Shown here piece by piece: positions 1 through 4,479 of a stretch of DNA of 6,475 nucleotides. Below the pieces are notes generated by a model, which ran no database searches, was not told the DNA's origin, and saw only the letters and a program-made list of their open reading frames with translations. The position numbers and the translations under genes were made by a program. Origin of the DNA: Planctomycetia bacterium (GTDB lineage Bacteria > Planctomycetota > Phycisphaerae > Phycisphaerales > SM1A02); the NCBI GenBank assembly GCA_009936695.1, contig JAACEA010000461.1:1-6475 (forward strand), written 5' to 3'. How positions within the stretch are numbered: the stretch's first letter is position 1; every line of letters starts with the position of its first letter.

Positions 1-1
1 C

Positions 2-940
2 GGCGGGGCGGAGCATGCGGTGCTGCACCTGCTCTACGCCCGCTTCTGGCACAAGATCCTCTTCGATCTCGGGGAGGTCTCGACGCCCGAGCCCGTGGGT
101 CGTCTCTTCCATCAGGGCATGATCACGAGCTTCGCGTTCAAGCGGACGGACGGATCACTGGTGCCGGTCGACGAAGTCCGCGAGTCGGAGGACGGGCCGG
201 CGATCGAGATCGCGACGGGCGAGACCGTCGAGCGAATCGTGGCCAAGATGTCGAAGTCGCTTCGAAACGTGATCAATCCGGACGACGTGATCGCGGACTA
301 CGGCGCCGACACCTTCCGGCTCTACGAGATGGCGATGGGCCCGCTCGACGCCTCGAAGCCCTGGAACACCCGGGACATCGTCGGTGTCCACCGGTTTCTC
401 CAGCGGGCGTGGCGGCTCGCGGTCGATGAATCGACCGGCGAGCTTCGCTTGCGGGCCGAGGCCGATGCGGACGTGGAACGGGCGCTGCACCGGACCATCG
501 CGAAGGTGGGGGACGACATCGAGCGACTCGCGTTCAACACGGCGATCGCGGCGATGATCGAATTCGTGAACACCGCGACCGGGGTCGGAGTCACGGCCGA
601 TCAACTCGACCGATTCAACCGCATCCTCGGTCCGTTCGTGCCGCACTTCGCCGAGGAGCTCGATGCGAAGCTCCGACCCGACGCCGGGGCGGGACGAAGC
701 GTGGTGCTGGCGGACTGGCCGGCGTTCGATCCGGAGATGCTCAAGGACGAGTCGATCGAGGTGCCCGTGCAGGTGCTCGGGAAGGTTCGCAGCCGCATCA
801 CGGTTCCCGCGGACGCCGATGCGGCGACCCTGGAAGCCGCGGCGCTCGCGGACGAGCGAATCCGCGAACTCGTCGAGGGCAAGACCATCCGCAAGGTCGT
901 GGTCGTTCCCGGGAAACTCGTGAACGTGGTGGCGAACTGA
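2..940 (+). CDS. leuS: Leucyl-tRNA synthetase, C-terminal part (5' truncated by window edge)
   Basis: Class I aminoacyl-tRNA synthetase that charges tRNA-Leu with leucine in the cytoplasm. The reading frame is open from base 2; the first visible residues are GGAEHAVLHLLYARFWHK, the conserved block of the LeuRS catalytic domain. The GTG at 20 is therefore an internal Val codon and not a start. The KMSKS loop that binds ATP is intact at visible residues 82-86 (bases 245-259), followed by NVINPDDVI and YGADTFRLYEMAMGP, typical of LeuRS. The helical anticodon-binding domain spans roughly visible residues 120-250. The small C-terminal tRNA-binding domain follows at about 253-312 and ends in KLVNVVAN, a usual LeuRS ending. 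About 312 residues are present, roughly a third of a full enzyme; the HIGH motif and the editing domain lie to the left of the window. The stop overlaps the next start in TGATG. I see no damage in the visible part. Confidence 0.97.
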   Translation, partial: GGAEHAVLHLLYARFWHKILFDLGEVSTPEPVGRLFHQGMITSFAFKRTDGSLVPVDEVRESEDGPAIEIATGETVERIVAKMSKSLRNVINPDDVIADYGADTFRLYEMAMGPLDASKPWNTRDIVGVHRFLQRAWRLAVDESTGELRLRAEADADVERALHRTIAKVGDDIERLAFNTAIAAMIEFVNTATGVGVTADQLDRFNRILGPFVPHFAEELDAKLRPDAGAGRSVVLADWPAFDPEMLKDESIEVPVQVLGKVRSRITVPADADAATLEAAALADERIRELVEGKTIRKVVVVPGKLVNVVAN

Positions 941-2238
941 TGGATTCGAGCGGATCCCATCCCGCGTGGCGTCCGGAGGAGCCGTGGCCGGCGACCTTCG
1001 CGGTACCGCTTTCGGTCGACGCGCCTTTCGAAGCCGATGCGTTCCTCGCGGGACTGGCCGGCGTGCTCGACGCCTCGGTCGAGGTGCTCGAATTCCTGCC
1101 TTCCGCGGACGAACGGAACCCATGGTCGGTCGTGGTCCGGGTGCCGGGACGTGACGCCCCCGTGGTGATCTCGCTGGAGCGGACCAAGCGGATGGACGAA
1201 GTGCCGCCCGCGATCGTCGGCCGGGTCGGAGACTCCCGATTCACCCTCATCGTGGAATCCCTGCTCGAGCGGTCGGATCCGCGACTCGACTGGGGCAAGC
1301 TGGTCGGCATCGCAACGGCACACGAAGCCTCGATCGCGGTGCTCGACGCTTCGACCGGACGGTGGTTCGACGGGCCGGAGATCGACGGGGAGATCCTCGA
1401 CGCCCAACTCGGTCCGCCGGAGGACGTGCTCTGGCGGGTCCAGGCGGTCTCGACCTCCGAGGATCTCGATCAGGGGACGGTCTGGCTCTTCACGCGCGGT
1501 CTGCTTCGCTGCGGGTTGCCGGAACTGGAACTCCTCGAGGTGCCGGGGGCCAGTGCTCCCGCGGCATCCCGCATCCTCGATGCGCTCGCCGGGCTCCTGC
1601 TCGAGGACGGTCCGCCGCCGCCCGAGGTTCCCTATTCCATCGGGCCCGGAATCGACATCGCCATGATTCCGTGGCGGGAGGCGATCGAGGCGCTCGACCC
1701 CGAGAGTCTCGGCGACGACGCGGACCGGACCGCCTTGTCACAGGAGACGCCGAATCCGCTCCGGGCCCGTCGAGCCGCGGTGTGCGACATCGAACCGAAG
1801 GGCAGTTTCAAGAAGATCTGGACCTGGCCCGCGGATGCGGTGGCGCACTTTTCGCGACCGGACGCCTCCATCTACCGGAGTGACGCGGCGACCGCGCGGT
1901 CTTCGGCGATCGCCCGCCGTGGCTGGAGCCGTGCGGTCGAAGCCAGCGCCTCGACGCCGGAAGGCCTCGTCCTGCTGGCGGGGGTTCCGCTGGGGGCCGA
2001 TGCGGAAGGTCGAACCGAGCACGCGTGGATCCAGGTCGATTCAACCACGGAAGACGGTGGCACGGGACGGATGCTTCGCGGTGCGATGGACGGCCGGGCC
2101 GCGGGGACGTCGATCGAATTCCGGGCCGCGGAGATCGATGGCTGGCGGCTGGTGCGGGGCGACGTCGCGATCGGGCCCGAAGATCGCGTCGATCCCATGG
2201 ACTTCGCCAGGGGTCTCGAGCCGGGGGCCGCGCGATGA
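940..2238 (+). CDS. Uncharacterised protein, probable DUF4026/DUF2314-like
   Basis: Protein of 432 residues with no signal peptide and no membrane helix, so probably cytoplasmic. Function unknown. The N-terminal half (about 15-200) is an alpha/beta region containing AVLDASTGRWFDG (133-145) and the motif WLFTRGLLRCGLPELELLE (182-200). The T-x-GL-x(2)-G-PELE pattern recalls DUF4026/DUF4261-type proteins. A proline-rich stretch (224-230) follows. The C-terminal part (about 270-425) resembles DUF2314, the E. coli YegJ family: a basic region (275-292), then EHAWIQV (360-366), a variable loop, and a closing IGPEDRVDPMDFARG (411-425) that matches the usual 'G-x-x-V-x-f-x-x-x-x-i-x-D' ending only loosely. 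The family call is by remembered pattern and needs a profile search. The ATG at 940 overlaps the leuS stop (TGATG) and has only a weak GGTGG upstream, so translation probably depends on ribosomes finishing leuS. Its own stop overlaps the next gene. Existence of the gene is secure; its family is moderate. Confidence 0.85.
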   Translation: MDSSGSHPAWRPEEPWPATFAVPLSVDAPFEADAFLAGLAGVLDASVEVLEFLPSADERNPWSVVVRVPGRDAPVVISLERTKRMDEVPPAIVGRVGDSRFTLIVESLLERSDPRLDWGKLVGIATAHEASIAVLDASTGRWFDGPEIDGEILDAQLGPPEDVLWRVQAVSTSEDLDQGTVWLFTRGLLRCGLPELELLEVPGASAPAASRILDALAGLLLEDGPPPPEVPYSIGPGIDIAMIPWREAIEALDPESLGDDADRTALSQETPNPLRARRAAVCDIEPKGSFKKIWTWPADAVAHFSRPDASIYRSDAATARSSAIARRGWSRAVEASASTPEGLVLLAGVPLGADAEGRTEHAWIQVDSTTEDGGTGRMLRGAMDGRAAGTSIEFRAAEIDGWRLVRGDVAIGPEDRVDPMDFARGLEPGAAR

Positions 2239-2660
2239 GTGATGCATCCGATCCGCTCGATCCGTTCGATGACGATCCGCTTGCCCGTCCACCGGTGGTG
2301 CTCGCCTCCGCGGTCGGTCGAAGTGAACTCGATGCCGTCCGCCTGATTCTCGACGAGGAGGGGATTCCCGCCGTCGTGGAACGGCGTCACGACGTCGATC
2401 CGCCGGACTGGGTGCTGCTCGTCGCCGAGGCCGCGGGGGAGGATGCGCGACGGACGCTCGAAAACCGGGCCGCCGTCGCCTCGCACCTCGACTGGGACGA
2501 GGTGGACGTCGGCTCGCCGCCCGACGAGGTTCGGGACGTGCTCGCGGGTGCGGGCCGGATCCGGCGGTTCAACGCGGTGGTTCGCGTGGCGGGCACCGTC
2601 GTGGGGCTGCTGATGCTCGCGCTCGCCGTCGTGGCGGTGGTCGCCACCCTGATAACCTGA
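2235..2660 (+). CDS. Small DUF2007-like protein with C-terminal membrane anchor
   Basis: Protein of 141 residues. Residues 1-18 are acidic and probably disordered. Residues 20-78 read as a small alpha/beta domain: a VVLASAVGRSELDAVRLILDE strand-helix, then GIPAVVE, then WVLLVAEAAGEDARRTLEN. This order (a strand, a helix ending in 'L-x-x-E-G-I-P-A', and a 'V-L-V-x-x-x-x-A-x-x-A' tail) is that of DUF2007, a GlnB-like putative signal-transduction domain of unknown ligand. A linker (80-112) leads to one strongly hydrophobic helix at 117-140 that ends the protein, so it is likely tail-anchored with the domain in the cytoplasm. The start is chosen at 2235 because it forms an ATGA overlap with the preceding stop and the domain begins soon after. 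An in-frame extension to 2025 would run inside the upstream gene and reads as Arg/Gly-rich nonsense. There is no convincing Shine-Dalgarno sequence, which fits translational coupling. Function unknown. Confidence 0.8.
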   Translation: MSDASDPLDPFDDDPLARPPVVLASAVGRSELDAVRLILDEEGIPAVVERRHDVDPPDWVLLVAEAAGEDARRTLENRAAVASHLDWDEVDVGSPPDEVRDVLAGAGRIRRFNAVVRVAGTVVGLLMLALAVVAVVATLIT

Positions 2661-2726
2661 GAAACGTGTGCTTGTTCGTCGGGACCGTGAACCGCCACCG
2701 AGATCACCGCGAAGAGGAATCCTGTC
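2661..2726 (+). other. Intergenic gap between the two gene blocks
   Basis: This 66-base gap is the largest gene-free stretch in the window. I see no terminator hairpin with a T-run and no clear -35/-10 pair, so it does not show whether the right block has its own promoter. Its 3' end carries the ribosome binding site of the lipoprotein gene. Confidence 0.5.
2713..2718 (+). promoter_or_regulatory. Ribosome binding site of the lipoprotein gene
   Basis: AGAGGA lies 8 bases before the ATG at 2727. It supports that start, and the encoded product then begins directly with a lipoprotein signal peptide. Confidence 0.65.
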
Positions 2727-3242
2727 ATGCGAATCCACCACTCCCTCCGACTTCCTTCATCGCTGCCAGCGGTTCTCCTCTCGATCTGCGTCACGCTGCT
2801 CGGTGGATGCGGCGGCTACGTCCTCAAGGGACGTGCGGTGGTCGGCGCGTACAACACCATCGAACTCGTCGACAAGGACGATCCCAGGCTCGCCGATCGG
2901 GGGACGCCGGGGGTCCGGGTCGAGGCGATCCGCGACCCGCAGTCACTCGGCCGCAAGATCGTCGCCACCGCGAACAGCGGGGGTGACGGCACGATCCGGC
3001 TGGCGATCAGCGACTTCGGTGCCGGGTTCCTCGAGGAGGAATGGGAACTCAAGGCGGCGATGGGCGGCGCGAGCTACACCGCGAACGTCTTCGAACTTCC
3101 CTTCGATTCCGACTCGGTCCGGCTCCTCGTGGTGGTGAAGCCGGGAAGCGGTCGGGCCGGTGGCTCGATGCAGACCGAATCGGAACGGGAACTCGACAGT
3201 TTCGACATCAGGCTCCCCAAGGACTCGGCGATCTACCGCTGA
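2727..3242 (+). CDS. Putative exported lipoprotein, unknown function
   Basis: Protein of 171 residues with a clear lipoprotein signal peptide: basic start MRIHHSLR, hydrophobic core at about 13-25 and lipobox LGGC with the acceptor Cys at 28. After cleavage it should be lipid-anchored at the cell envelope. The mature part starts GGYVLKGR and holds a compact beta-rich region: NTIELVDKDDPRL, GVRVEAI (62-68), NSGGDGTIRLAISDF (83-97), WELKA (106-110) and VRLLVVVKPG. The spacing 'G-V-x-V-x-A ... T/S-x-x-D-G-x-I-x-L' recalls carboxypeptidase-regulatory or Cna-B-like beta-sandwich domains, often found in exported lipoproteins; this is a resemblance and not a firm assignment. The tail (141-171) is polar. 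It precedes the DUF58 gene by 40 bases on the same strand and probably shares its transcript, so it may be a partner of that envelope system, but nothing in the sequence proves it. Confidence 0.85.
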   Translation: MRIHHSLRLPSSLPAVLLSICVTLLGGCGGYVLKGRAVVGAYNTIELVDKDDPRLADRGTPGVRVEAIRDPQSLGRKIVATANSGGDGTIRLAISDFGAGFLEEEWELKAAMGGASYTANVFELPFDSDSVRLLVVVKPGSGRAGGSMQTESERELDSFDIRLPKDSAIYR

Positions 3243-3267
3243 CCCACGGCCGGTTCGCGATTCGATC

Positions 3268-3273
3268 GGAGGT
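3268..3273 (+). promoter_or_regulatory. Ribosome binding site that fixes the DUF58 start
   Basis: A near-perfect GGAGGT lies 9 bases before ATG 3283. It favours this start over an in-frame ATG at 3160, which would overlap the lipoprotein gene by 83 bases and add a polar arginine-rich leader before the first membrane helix. Confidence 0.75.
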
Positions 3274-3282
3274 CCGGCACGC

Positions 3283-4479
3283 ATGCGGTATCGATACCAC
3301 CTGAATCTCGCGGGCGGTCTCTACCTCGGCGTCACGATGCTCGTGGGGTTCGCCTCGACGGTGCGTCCGAACAACCTGCTCGTCTGGATCTTCGGATTCC
3401 TGCTCTCCCTGGTCGTCATCAGCGGGCTGACCAGTGGTGGCGCCCTGTTCCGGCTCACCATGCGACGACTCGATCCGGTGAACGGTCGCGTCGATCGTCC
3501 GCTGGTGGTCCGCTACTCGGTCCGCGGGGGAAGTCGGTACCTGCCGCTGTTCGACGTGCGGATCACCGAATCCCGACGAGGCGGGGATCGAGCCGACGGC
3601 TGGTGGACGTACGCCGATCCCGCTTCGGCCTGGGTGATGCACGCGGGTCCCGGAGAGGTCGTCCATGGCGAGGCGGTCTTCGTGCCCCGGCGTCGCGGCC
3701 GCATGCGATTCGACGCGTTCGAGGCGAGGTCGAGCTTCCCCTTCGGCCTGGTCGGGAAGTCGGTCACGGTTCGGCAGGAGATGGAGACGCTCGTGTTTCC
3801 CCGGACGTTCCCCATCCGCGAGAACGAGATCGACCGATTGCTCGGTGGTGGCGTCGGCGGTGGGCGGGCCGGATCGGGACTCGGGTCCGCCGGAGAATAC
3901 GCGGGTCTTCGTGAATACCGCCCGGGGGACAGCATTCGCTCCGTGGCCTGGAAACGGTCGCGGGCCGGTGAGAATCCGGTGGTGATCCAGCGGGCCATTC
4001 CCGCGCCGCCGCGACTCATCGTGCTGCTCGACCTGCGACGACCGACCGACCGGCTCCGATTCGAGGCCGGCGTCGATCCGCGGGAACGGGAGGAGGCGGC
4101 GATCACCTTCGCGGCGTCGCTCGCGGAATCCTCGATCCGGCACGGGGTCGAGGTCGGTCTGCGGATCGCCGGCATCGATCTCCCCGAGATCCCCATCCGT
4201 GGCGGACGACGGCATCTCGATCGGATGCTCGCGCATCTCGCATCGATCGATCTCGACGAGACGCGGGAGGATCGGGCGCTGGCGGTGCCGGCTTCGAACG
4301 TGGCGGCCATGGTCGCGATCCACGTCGATCGCGTCGACGTGGCCATCGGTCACGAACGCTGCTGGCATCTCCTGCCCGCCAACATGGACGACCTCATGGA
4401 ACGTCGGCCGGAAGCGACCGCGGCGGCCGACGACTCCGATCGCGAAGGCTCGGCGACGGGATCGGAGGCCGCCGCATGA
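3283..4479 (+). CDS. DUF58 domain membrane protein
   Basis: Protein of 398 residues from the ATG at 3283, chosen for its GGAGGT site and because MRYRYHLNLAGG leads straight into the first helix. Two membrane helices (about 7-25 and 31-50) form a hairpin, as usual for DUF58 proteins. A beta-rich region follows (about 60-175, with LPLFDVRITES and FVPRRRGR), then a glycine-rich linker (188-204). The family signature LREYRPGDSIRSVAWKRS is at 209-226. The C-terminal domain (from RLIVLLDL, 244-251) has the von Willebrand A-like position, but the metal-site DxSxS is replaced by DLRRP at 250-254, so metal binding there is doubtful. The last 25 residues are acidic and Ala-rich and look disordered. DUF58 proteins are commonly encoded with MoxR ATPases and membrane transglutaminases and are thought to act in envelope processes, but their biochemical role is not settled. 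The gene overlaps the transglutaminase gene by ATGA, which predicts coupled expression. Confidence 0.93.
   Translation: MRYRYHLNLAGGLYLGVTMLVGFASTVRPNNLLVWIFGFLLSLVVISGLTSGGALFRLTMRRLDPVNGRVDRPLVVRYSVRGGSRYLPLFDVRITESRRGGDRADGWWTYADPASAWVMHAGPGEVVHGEAVFVPRRRGRMRFDAFEARSSFPFGLVGKSVTVRQEMETLVFPRTFPIRENEIDRLLGGGVGGGRAGSGLGSAGEYAGLREYRPGDSIRSVAWKRSRAGENPVVIQRAIPAPPRLIVLLDLRRPTDRLRFEAGVDPREREEAAITFAASLAESSIRHGVEVGLRIAGIDLPEIPIRGGRRHLDRMLAHLASIDLDETREDRALAVPASNVAAMVAIHVDRVDVAIGHERCWHLLPANMDDLMERRPEATAAADDSDREGSATGSEAAA
4464..4468 (+). promoter_or_regulatory. Ribosome binding site of the transglutaminase gene
   Basis: GGAGG lies inside the end of the DUF58 gene, 7 bases before ATG 4476. Together with the ATGA overlap it supports this start. 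Confidence 0.7.

Noticed and set aside
155..1123. 322-codon minus-strand frame across the end of leuS
   Set aside because: Lies opposite conserved LeuRS sequence and spans a gene boundary; composition is that of a shadow frame.
2025..2234. Longer N-terminus for the DUF2007-like protein
   Set aside because: The extra 70 residues are Arg/Gly-rich and lie inside the upstream gene; the ATGA overlap at 2235 is the better start.
2727..3242. LptE, the LPS-assembly lipoprotein encoded after leuS in E. coli
   Set aside because: Position near leuS and the start CGGYVLKG are suggestive, but the mature part reads as a compact repeat-poor beta-sandwich with no LptE-like pattern beyond those few residues, and two other genes intervene.
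3160..3282. Longer N-terminus for the DUF58 protein
   Set aside because: It would overlap the lipoprotein gene and place a polar Arg-rich leader before the first helix; a strong GGAGGT precedes ATG 3283.
3208..4368. 386-codon open frame on the minus strand opposite the DUF58 gene
   Set aside because: Low-complexity charged translation, no recognisable domain, fully covered by a recognised DUF58 gene.
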